Assembly: GCF_040954645.1 (NCBI RefSeq)
Contig: NC_092809.1
Location: forward strand, 82,028,889-82,092,888
DNA: 64,000 bases
Direction of reading: 5' to 3'
Origin: Diabrotica undecimpunctata
Taxonomy: Eukaryota > Arthropoda > Insecta > Coleoptera > Chrysomelidae
In this document: one piece after another, positions 21,655 to 31,606 of the stretch
Layout: each line of letters opens with the position of its first letter
How positions within the stretch are numbered: position 1 is the first letter of the stretch
Translations under genes and position numbers: made by a program
Notes under the pieces: generated by a model
Seen by the model: only the letters and a program-made list of their open reading frames with translations
Told to the model about the DNA's origin: nothing
Databases searched by the model: none

Positions 21655-23309
21655 TTACAACAAATTAAAATTGGAGGTAAAATACTCCTCATATGTAAAA
21701 AAGGCATTCACTATAAGGTAACTCTTAATTTTCGCCTTAAACTGATGAAAATTAAGAGCTTTTATTCTAGCTGGCACTAAGTTATAGAATTTTATGGCTA
21801 AATACCTTGAACCATTTCTGGATCTCTCAAGACGGCTAAATTCTGGTATAAGATTATTGTTAAATCTGGTGGGATACTTGTGAAAATCTACATGCGCATT
21901 GTATTGACTAAGAATTTGTTTAATGTGCAACATACACTGCATAATGTATACACAAGGTAAAGTCAAAATTTGTCAAGCTCTTAAGGAGTTTCTACAGTCT
22001 GCTCTATAACAGAGCCCAGAGATAATACGAACACACATTCTTTGTTGTGCAAACACTTTATCAATATGACAAGAGTGACCCCAGGAGAGAATAGCATATG
22101 TCAGATGAGAATGAAAATTACTATGATAGGCTGTTAAAATAGTTTCCCTGGAAGTCACCTGTACAAGGTTCCTAAAGAGGAAAAGTTGTCGGGAAAGCTT
22201 TTTCGATAGATTAACTATATGTTGTTCCCAGGTTAATCCTGCATCCAAATATATCCCCAGAAACTTCGCTCCGGTTACATATTGTGGTAGAGCAACGTTT
22301 TCAACACAAGTGTTATTTCTTAGAGTAAAATTAACACTTTGTGATTTAGAGTTGTTCAAAGAGAGACGGTTAGTTAAATACCAATTGAAGTTTTTTTCAG
22401 ATGTTTGGTAATCAAGGATGTCGAATTCAGAAGGGTGATAGCTTGCATAGAAAGTAGTGTCATCAGCAAATAAAACAGTGTTAACTGTTTCATTTTGAGA
22501 GTACACTAGATCATTAATATAGATGAGAAATAATACTGGACCCAAAACCGAGCCTTGAGGAACACCAAACAACAGAGATTGTTTTTGAGAATCACACTGG
22601 TTGAAGTGAACATATTGATCACGATTTGATAGATATGAATCAATTAGTTGAATAGCATCACTATGAAAATTATAATAAGGAAGTTTTCTAAGCAGAATAC
22701 TATGTGTGACACAATGGAAAGCCTTAGTAAGATCTAAAAACGATGCAAGAGTATCAAGATATTATTCAAACCCTTCCAAAACATTACTAGTGAAATGATC
22801 AATAGTTAAAGTTGTTGTTTTATTTTTTCGGAATTCGTACTGGTTTATGGCAAACAGTTTATTAGATTCAAAATGTAGAATAATTTGATTTTTTAAAATT
22901 TGTTCATAAACTTTTGATAAAATGGACAACAAAGAAATGGGTCGATAATTGCTATAATCATCAATAGAGCCTTTATTTTTAAACAGAGGTACTACCTTTG
23001 CAGTTTTAAAAACTTGAGGATAAGTATTACAAGATATTGATTGATTTATGAAAGTTGTTAGAGGTTGAACAATTATATCTTTAATTGTTTTAATAACTTT
23101 TGTGTTAAACCCATCAGGATCTTTGCTGTTTTTTTTATTTCTGTAATAGCTAAGTCAACTTCACTAAAGTTCACTGGCTGAAAGCTAAAACACGGGATAT
23201 TTTTCTGTGGTATAGACTTTAAATAGTCATCAAGAGTTAGCTGAGGAACCTCAAGTTCATTTATTACTCTCTCAGCAGTTGAGCAGAAGTGGCTATTAAA
23301 ACTTCTAAA
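21655..23309 (-). pseudogene. LINE ORF2, reverse transcriptase part
   Basis: The minus strand includes a degraded RT N-terminal half (22573-23309, several stops). An open frame at 22572-21973 follows with GVPQGSVLGPVLFLIYINDL, the catalytic LFADDTTFYAS, and YVTGAKFLGIYLDAGLTWEQ. The C-terminal frame at 21966-21655 has HKYPTRFNNNLIPEFSRLER and ARIKALNFHQFKAKIKSYL. The C-terminal pattern fits CR1/L2/Daphne-like LINEs. Frames are separated by small indels. Confidence 0.85.
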
Positions 23310-24438
23310 CTATGCATTGAGTTTAGAATTATCAGTGAAGAAAACATTTTTATGTTTGTTACCATTAATTAGTTTCCACATAGCTTGTTGAGAGTTGCCA
23401 GCATTTTTTATAAACCTATCATTTGCATTAATTTTTGCAAGCTTGATGGCTTCCCTGTACTCTTTTCTAAGTTTGATAATGGTACTTCTAGGTGCAGCAA
23501 TGGGATCGTTTCTATTTATTGCTATAATAAATTGAAGTCTCTCACGCATTTTTCTCAAAGTGTCATTGAACCAGTTTACTTTTTTACCTGGATTGTTTTT
23601 ATTCAGCAATTTCGATTTTTCTGGAAAAGAGATATTTATGGAATTTAATAACACATCAATTAGCATTTTAAATTTTAAATTAATATCCAAATTATCATTG
23701 TATACAAAATTAAAGTTGCAATTTAGCAAAATCTGGTTCAGATTGAAGAGTCCTTCATCTGTGATAGGTCTATAACAAACTCTGGTTGCACAATTTGTGG
23801 ATGAGTAAGCTATCTGAAAGGAAATACCTCTGTGGTCAGATGTGTGAGTGAGATCCACAGGTTTTGTGGTACCATCAATATTTGTGGAAACATTATCTAT
23901 TACCTCGAGTATTAAATTTAACTTTTTTTGTAATATTGTAAGATCTAAAAAAATACAGAGTTTTAAAGCTCTGATATATGTTTCATTAAAATGGACATTA
24001 AAGTCACCCGTAATTATAACAGGTTTATGGACATTAATTTTTTTAAGAGCTTTAGCCATAATGGTAAAGAATTTGTCTAAATCACCATCTGGAGTACGAT
24101 AGACAGTGATAAGCTGCACATTAGATTTATTAAATAAAATACCTGTAATCTCACAATGCTGTTCAGAAGATTTTCAAGATTCAAATGATTAAAACTTACG
24201 TTATTCCTAGTATATATACCTACACCTCCATGAGACTTGACCGTCCTGCAAAATCCAGAAACCATACGATAGCCTTTAATATTGACAGTGTGTAGCTCAT
24301 CAGGTAAAAGCCAGTGCTCATTAAGACACAAACAATCAGCTGAAATATCATTAAGCAGAACTTCAAAATCTAGAAAAGAGTTACGTAATGATTGAGCATT
24401 ATAGTGAATGACATTTAAACAATTTTTAAATTTAACAT
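23310..24438 (-). pseudogene. LINE ORF2, APE endonuclease part
   Basis: Two overlapping minus-strand frames. The first gives CLNVIHYNAQSLRNSFLDFE, SADCLCLNEHWL and SHGGVGIYTRNN. The second (from 24119) gives VYRTPDGDLDKFF, KPVIITGDFNVHF, DHRGISFQIAY and a linker with KKVNWFNDTLRKMRERL. These are the conserved endonuclease motifs (N-Q, LNEHWL, GDFN, SDH). A frameshift at about 24100 separates them. A stop lies near 23310, before the RT. Confidence 0.85.
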
Positions 24439-25767
24439 TTAATAGATCACAAGTTGTTAAAGAAGTAGAAAATATCTGTATTACCACTGACCTCTGGACA
24501 TCTGGAGTAACTGAGAGTTACATCGCATTAACAGAACAATATTTAACCAACAATTTAGAATTTAAAACGGTTTTATTAGGCTGCTGCCATTTTTCTGGAA
24601 ACCATAATTCAGAAAACATCGCTTTTGAAATTAGTGAAATTATTAGTCAGTTGGGTCTAAAACGAAAAGTAAATTTTGCAGTAACTGATAATGCCTCAAA
24701 TATGGTCAAAGTTATTAAAGATGTTTTGGAATGAAAACATTTAAATTGTTTTGCTCATACGTTAAATTTATTGGTGGAGGACGCACTTAAATGCTGTCGT
24801 GTACAAATAGATAAATTTCGACAATTCGGCAAAAAACACATTTCAAAAAAAGTACCTTATCTTCAGAAAGGCTTTTAAATATCAACATAACAAAGTTCTT
24901 AAGGCCAATCCAAGACGTGGAAACTAGGTAGAACTTCACCTATTACATGTTAAAAAGAATGACCGAATTAGAAGAGACAATCCGTTCCACATTGGTATTA
25001 GTTAATACAGACTTAGACTTAGACCAAATCTAAATAATGAAGACTGGATTTTTTGTTCTCAACTTTCCCAAATTTTACGGCCTTTTAAAGAAATAACAAG
25101 TACAATGAGTGGCCAAAAATACTTGAAGGGTAGTTCAGTGATTGTTATGGTACGCTGCCTGCAAGAATCTTACAATAAAATTTTAGCAAACGGTAACCTT
25201 ACATCCATAGTATCCGACGTAGTACAATTACTAATATCGGGTTTAGCAAAAAGATTTAGAGGGATAGAACAGAGTGGCACATTGTCATTATGTACATTTA
25301 TGTATTCACGATTTAAAGTGCAGGGATTTTCTGATAAAAATGCAGATAAAAAACAAAAGAAAGAGTTATGAAGTTGGTTATTTCTATAAAAAAACAAAAA
25401 GAAGATTGTACTATTGAAAATCAAGCTGTACAAGAAAAAGAAACCGATAAAAATGACTTAAGTCCATGGTGTAATTAATTGGATATGATTCATCTAAACG
25501 TACACCTGTATCGAGAGTCCATTACAATGGTGGAAAAACCATCGCCATGTATATCCTAACTTAACCACTATATTCATAAAGTATTGTAAATGTGAACACA
25601 TGTTCAAAATCTGGTTTAATTTTAAATAAAAGAAGAACACGGTTAACAAGAAGTGAAGTAGAAAAACTTATGTTTTTAAATGTCAATTTAGACGATTCGC
25701 GATTTAATAATAACGTGTAATGTAAATGTAAGTACGATTTACTATTTGTATTGTTTAGTTTATTTTT

Positions 25768-26090
25768 GGGTTGCCGAGATGAAAACCCTAAGAACAATAG
25801 TGGGCAAAACAAGAAGAGACAGGGGGAGAAATACAAACGTTAGAGAGCAGTGCAAAATTCAAGATGGGAAGGCAGCGTAAAAGCATGTGGTACAGTCATG
25901 TAAGACGAATGGATGAGAATAGACTCCCAAAAATTGCCCTAGAAAATAACCCGCCCGGTTCAAGACCTCCAGGAAGATCACCTAAAAGATGGAGGGATAG
26001 TTGGCAATCTACCTCCCAGAAAATTAACCAATGGCAGCTTCAGAAAAAAACAGATCGAAAGAACTCCAAAAAGTAGAAGAAGAGAAGAAG
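25768..26090 (+). mobile_element. Short 5'-truncated LINE (RT tail) inserted in hAT copy B
   Basis: It is flanked by an 11-bp duplication AGTTTATTTTT (25757-25767 and 26091-26101). In two frames it reads AEMKTLRTIVGKTRRDRGRN and then SMWYSHVRRMDENRLPKIAL, PPGSRPPGRSPKRWRDSW, the C-terminal end of CFDP2/RTE-like LINE ORF2. The 3' end is a (GAA)n-like tail. At 323 bp it is a severely truncated copy. Confidence 0.8.
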
Positions 26091-26257
26091 AGTTTATTTT
26101 TCAAGTTATAATAAATATATCCTTCATTAGTTTCTTTCACTTCAATAAATATACACATAAACGATAAAAGTCATTATGTTTGTTTATGTATGTACTCTCT
26201 TACTTACTAACTACTGTTAAACAATCATAGTTACTTGTTTATGAAAATCGGTTTTAA

Positions 26258-26646
26258 GAGCGTAGGCGCAAAATTTCGGGCCAATGCTTTTTAAATGTAT
26301 TCATTTTTTTCGAATCCTGAGAAAACTAACAAATATTTTTGAAAAATTTAAACGCAGAATGAAAGATTACATTATTACCGAGGGCCGAAAGTCCCTTAGA
26401 ATAAACAAAAAGTTTTTTTGAATCAGATATTTGAAATTCAAAATCACACTAAATTTTCTCTTTTTTTCCCTGTAACTTATTATAATAAACATTATCGAAG
26501 TTTTCAGGGACTTTCGACCCTCGGTAATAATGTATTCTTTCATTCTGCGTTTAAATTTTTCAAAAATATTTATTAGTTTTCTCAGGATTCGAAAAAAAAA
26601 AGAATGCATTTAAAAGGCATTGGCCCGAAATTTTGCGCTTACGCTC
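26258..26646. mobile_element. piggyBac-type MITE with TTAA target duplication
   Basis: The ends GAGCGTAGGCGCAAAATTTC and its complement (GCGCTTACGCTC end) are part of ~150-bp inverted arms, with a small centre of about 60-70 bases. It is flanked on both sides by TTAA (26254-26257 and 26647-26650), the insertion signature of piggyBac. It has no coding capacity. It interrupts the 3' end of hAT copy B, whose terminal sequence resumes exactly after the right TTAA. Confidence 0.88.
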
Positions 26647-26788
26647 TTAACGATAAAAACGTCAACGACACACCTCTACTCTTACCTGTGTCCCTACTTT
26701 AATTTGGTGCTTTGACCACGCGACACGAGATGTTGCCAAATAATTGTGTATGAAGTTTTTTTCAATTGTGGTGTTATATGCAGTTTAT

Positions 26789-26985
26789 TATTTTTATTGG
26801 AAATAAGGCACAATCTGATTTTAAAATAAGCTTATTTTGATGTTTAGATTTTTAATTCGGAAATCGTACTTAAAATACGAATCATTAATACATTTTATTT
26901 ATATAAAACGATTTCCGAAATGGAAATCAAAATGTTATATTACACTTATTGTAAAGTAAAATTGTGGCATATTCCCAATAAAAAA
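26789..26985. repeat. Palindromic interspersed repeat, copy 2
   Basis: Starts TATTTTTATTGGAAATAAGG and ends GTGGCATATTCCCAATAAAA; the inner part contains TTCGGAAATCGT facing ACGATTTCCGAA. Related to copy 1 at 10060-10248. Confidence 0.75.
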
Positions 26986-27639
<654 letters not shown>

Positions 27640-28300
27640 CGGGAAATTTCCGCTGGAGTTCTATGTACTTTCTGTAGTTTTCCGGGTTTGACTCCGTGTT
27701 GAATAATTTTGGTTTTAATAAAAACCATTATTTTGACATTTCTGCTAGGTCGCACTTGCCATTGTCAAGTCAGGTAGTAGCGCTTCTCGCTGATGCTTGG
27801 AGTTAGAGTTAACTGACTCTCCTCTCTTCTGGTCGATGCGTTTACTTTTTATAGCCGCAAGGCTTCTTGTGATTGGTCCTGTCCGTGTGTAGGTAGGCGG
27901 GGTCCTACTAGTCGGTCTTGTGGTCTGATGTATTTTTGACTTTTTCTTTAATACCGTTTTCTATGTTGTTGGAAGCCTTTGAGCATCATCTCTTTGGTTT
28001 AGACTGTTGGATTTTTTTCTATTTTTATTGATTCTCTAATTTCGCGTTTTCTTTTAATTTCAATGTTAGCTAACATCGTAGTTTTGTTCAGGTTTATTGT
28101 ATGTCCTGTGTTTGAGACGACGGTAAGGGACGACGTTTTTTCTCTCCTTTTGATGGCATTTCGATGTTCTCGTCTAACATTGATTCTTCGCTTGGTCTGT
28201 CCGATGTACGATTTGTCACAGTCCCCACATGGAATCTCGTATACTCCTTGATTTTCTATTAATCCTTAATTCTTTTTTGAGCATTATGAGCATTTTAAAT
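27640..28300 (-). pseudogene. Penelope-like element 3' part with GIY-YIG endonuclease
   Basis: The minus strand at about 28260-28150 reads GVYEIPCGDCDKSYIGQTKR then RINVRREHRNAIKRRE. This is the GIY-YIG nuclease core of Penelope-like retroelements with the CDCDKxYIGQT signature. After one frameshift near 28135 it continues GHTINLNKTTMLANIEIKRK and REIRESI, the conserved domain end. The next ~450 bases, to the (TA)n tract, look like its 3' untranslated region. In-frame stops lie just upstream of the domain and the RT is not attached. Confidence 0.85.
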
Positions 28301-28494
28301 GGTATATGTTACAAAGCGGTTTTTTTACCGCTGTTTTCACATTGTGCATTTCTTTATTTTTATATTCTTCGTCTGGCAGTCTTTCGGATCGTATCACCAG
28401 GGTTTTAATGACTGAATGTCCATCACCATCCTGCACAATTACATTAGGATTTCTAAACCATCTTGTGCCCTTGCACAACATGCCTTTTCAACTA

Positions 28495-28670
28495 AACACA
28501 TTATCGATTTCACGAATACTAATATACTGTGCAAACAAAAAAATTATTAAGCGATCCATCCTTGAAATGTGCCAAACTCTAAAATATCCAGCGTTCCTAA
28601 ATAAAAGAACCGACATCGATAACTTGAGCCAGATATATCACTCTCTCATCATACAGAACAAATAAAAAGT
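28495..28670 (+). pseudogene. Possible Penelope-like C-terminal tail
   Basis: The plus-strand reading KKIIKRSILEMCQTLKYPAF then LNKRTDIDNLSQIYHSLI resembles the short helix-rich tail (KR..LEM..I.....N.RTDI..LS.IY..L) that follows the GIY-YIG domain in some Penelope-like elements. It points opposite to the neighbouring endonuclease, so it is a separate fragment. Confidence 0.4.
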
Positions 28671-29128
28671 CCCATACAGGACAAATAAGAACTCCTCCAT
28701 TTCCCTATTCTATTGCCCCGTTGTTTTAACTAATATTCCAAATTGGTCCATTCTGCATTGAATATAATATATTAAGAAAAATGCTTTTTAAATACGTTCT
28801 GTCTCTTTTCTTTTATCAATTCCCTCGATAATCGTACCTCACTGCATTCCAAATAAACATATGTACGAAAGCAAGCCACATGTGGAGTTATAAAATTCAA
28901 CAACGGATAGCAAACAATCGAAAAAATACTAGTGTGGTTTGACCCTTGAAAGAGCTTTAACGAAACACCCAAATGAAGCCATCGGTCAAAATAAAAAAAT
29001 CACCAAAAATTAAATAAATGACAAATAGTGCTCGCATTCAGTTTTTTTGTGGATGAACTGAGGATGCTTTTAAAAAAATAATAAAAGTTAAACGTATTTT
29101 ATTAAATCAATGAAGTAGTTGACGTCAA

Positions 29129-29210
<82 letters not shown>

Positions 29211-29269
29211 GAGTATAAGGACATTAAATCAGCTGCATAAATTGAAAACGGAAGTTTTTATTGCAATAT
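28671..29269. other. Non-coding stretch with (TA)n tract
   Basis: A TA microsatellite is at 29130-29204. No gene or repeat is otherwise recognised. Confidence 0.6.
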
Positions 29270-30000
29270 TGTTCCACTAAACCAGCAAGGGGTAAATTAA
29301 TAGGTTTGCAATAAGCACATATTGTTATTAATATAACCAATTACGCATGACCTCATATTAGGCCAGTAATATAACTCATGAGACCCAAGCAAGAGTTTTG
29401 AAAACACTAAGTTGTACAGGTGCTGCATTATCGTGGAACATTTTCAACATCTCCTGTCGTCTGTTAGGAGCCGGAACAAAAATTTTCTATTCCTGTGAAG
29501 CATTTAAATACTTCGACCGAGGAAATACGCTTGTATAAAACTTTGTCCTGCACGTTAAAAGTGGGAACAACTTGGGTTTTTAACTTAGGAAATTAAATTT
29601 TCTTACCAGTTATCAGACTTAAAATTGATCAATTTAAGAGATACTTTTGGGGCAACTTTTAGGGGTATGAGAGAGAGAATTAGCTACAGCATTTTAAAGA
29701 TTCACTGCGATCGAGAACAGTAAACTTGTGTCATGATAATTTCATTCCACCTAGGAATTCTTAGAGAAGATTTTCTATACGCACTAACCACTGTAATGAG
29801 GCGTGAGCTGTGATGACTGTAAAATCGTTACTATCCTCTATGCAGCATCTAAACTTTTCGATGGGGAGTAAGACTTTACATAGTAACTCTTTTTTCTGTA
29901 GTAGCATATTTTTGCTATGATTTAGCTGGGTTTTGCTAAAATATGTAACCGGATACTCTAAAAAGTCAACTTTATGGAATAAAGCTCTACGTACACGTAT
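29270..30000 (-). pseudogene. Degenerate Gypsy pol relic (RNase H to integrase start)
   Basis: At nucleotide level it aligns with about 43270-44010 of the intact-looking Gypsy element on the right: shared words include AGGCCAGTAATA, GGAACNAAAATTTTC, ATACTTCGACCGAGG near GGAAATACGCTTG, CTTGTGNCANGATA and CCACTGTAA. The minus-strand product would be the RNase H C-terminus and the integrase zinc region. No frame remains open. It is an old relative, not a copy, of that element. Confidence 0.65.
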
Positions 30001-31606
30001 CGCTCCGCCTCAAATTTTCCGTGGCTAAGGCGTGCAATTCTAACTACAACCATTGAGCTCATTTGCATTTTATGTTTTATAGTATTCGAAATTTGTTTGA
30101 GTGGTCATATTATTTTTCTAAATTCTTGTTCAAAACTGAGACAGGAAGGTATCGGTATTTATAATTTTTCTACTTTAAACAGTCTTATATAAAGACCATT
30201 GTAATCTTCTGTCTTAATAACTGTACTATGCATTCATTTTCAATTTAAGTGTAAATACCGATTGAAAAATAAATGGACTGATGACAAGTCAGAGTGGAAC
30301 TAATTTGTTTGTGAGAGGGGATAAATTGAAGGAGTCTTTACATGCTAAACCTTTGAAACACTGACCTATGAGGGCAGATCGATACGTTATTACACAGAAA
30401 ATGATTATAAGGAAAATGGAAACATATGGAAGTTGAGATAATTAAAGAGAGATGAATTTTAAAAAAATAATATTTGTAGGTTAAAATCAGTTTTCTCAAA
30501 ATTTTTATTCCAAAATTTTTTTGAAAATGACTCCCGGATGGTAAGTAGAGACGTTAAAAAAATATACAATGTAATTTTTATTACAATTAATTTTGGTTTA
30601 TTCCCATGTATAAAATACTCAAGAAAATGTTGCGCGCCAACAATTTTTAGAAGAAAAATAAGAAAATATGACGTGGACTGTAAAGCGGAAAAAATTTAAA
30701 AAAATATTAAATTCGGGAACGAGTCCAAAATATGACTCTCCACTTGCTCTCCCCCGAACAAAATAGATACCAGATCCCGGTATCTTACATCCCTATCTAT
30801 AGACTGCTTGGTCTATGTTAATACATACGTCTATGATTTAACCCCCCGCCCCCAAAGATCCGGGATGTGATAGGATAGCGGGGCTTCCGTAAAGCCCCTT
30901 TTGTGTAGCTGAATAGGATAAGTTTCTTAGAAATGACATATTAACATATACTGAGCATGCCAGCAACGAGCAGTGATGACAACATCTTTTGCGGTCGTTC
31001 GATCTGTCTCTTCTAGCACATTGAAATTCGGACAGCTTGGTCTATGTTAATATATAGACGTCTATGATTTACCATAAAATTCCTTGCGTTTCCGAGGCAG
31101 TCTTAATAAAGTGTAATATATGTATATTACAATTAAACGCCATTTCGAAAAGGGCATAAGTCACGCTTTTGTTAAATATCACTTTTTGGTGCCATTCTAT
31201 TTTCTGAAGCTTTTACATGTGTTCTGTGAAAAGGGCACATCTGCATTTACAAGTCAACATAAAAGGCAAACAAACGCTTAAGTATGTTTGTGCATGGCAC
31301 AAGTCCTGAACTTATACTCCTATTTAGTGAAACGGAACAGAAGTTTTAATTAATGGACCTGTATCCTTTTCGAAATGATGTATTCAATTATGTGATTCTA
31401 TAAATGATTTTCAAAATATTTTCAAAAATTTTGAGATAATGAAAATGATGATCACAATGGCTTTCTGTATTTCATGAGACACAGACAATATTATTTTATA
31501 TTGTGTTGCGTAATATTCATTAATTCATTAAAATCATCAATATTTTAAATATTTTATAAACTTATATACTTAGAGTATAGAAATTAATTGCCATTTTTTT
31601 TTTTAG
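30001..31606. other. Intergenic/intronic sequence upstream of the corepressor exon
   Basis: No exon was recognised. Contents: a ~35-bp direct repeat (CTTGGTCTATGTTAATA...TCTATGATTTA) at 30807-30840 and 31036-31071, and a hairpin GGGGCTTCCGTAAAGCCCC at 30879-30897 in a locally G/C-rich patch. The last bases (31590-31606) are the polypyrimidine tract and AG of the splice acceptor. Confidence 0.6.
31590..31606 (+). promoter_or_regulatory. Splice acceptor of the corepressor exon
   Basis: A run of thymines ending TTTTTTTTTTTTAG lies immediately before the start of strong protein conservation (ITAPGNCLLCQAQLG). The exon begins at 31607 in phase with one codon base supplied by the upstream exon. 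Confidence 0.8.

Larger units (their letters stand above)
21508..24438 (-). mobile_element. CR1/L2-group LINE inserted in hAT copy B, 5'-truncated
   Basis: It is flanked by the 9-bp duplication TTAATAGAT (21499-21507 and 24439-24447), and the hAT reading frame is continuous across the duplicated site. On the minus strand its 3' end is a short (ATCT)n tail (21508-21525), as in CR1/L2-group LINEs. The 5' end starts inside ORF2 at the beginning of the endonuclease, so ORF1 and the promoter are missing. About 2.9 kb. Confidence 0.85.
20997..26678 (+). mobile_element. hAT transposon copy B holding three later insertions
   Basis: Its 5' subterminal sequence (about 20997-21060) aligns with the subterminal part of copy A but lacks the first ~17 terminal bases. 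Its 3' end is TAACGATAAAAACGTCAACG..CCTCTA at 26648-26678. Coding remnants: KDSFHPFSMVKERAF at about 21350-21400, then, beyond the LINE, ENICITTDLWTSGVTESYI (24465-24530), FAVTDNASNMVKVI and LNCFAHTLNLLVEDAL. After several stops comes a C-terminal region matching copy A. It is a BED/ZBED-like hAT with many stops and frameshifts. It is split by a LINE (21508-24438), a short LINE piece (25768-26090) and a MITE (26258-26646), leaving about 2 kb of its own. Confidence 0.8.

Noticed and set aside
28284..28481. 65-codon minus-strand frame next to the GIY-YIG domain
   Set aside because: It lies upstream in the same frame as the endonuclease but does not resemble a Penelope RT end; no function could be supported.
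30879..30897. GGGGCTTCCGTAAAGCCCC hairpin as a terminator
   Set aside because: Bacterial-type terminators have no meaning here; probably part of a small repeat.
31588..31606. ATG upstream of the corepressor exon as start codon
   Set aside because: The six codons MPFFFL are the polypyrimidine tract and AG of a splice acceptor; conservation starts only at 31607.
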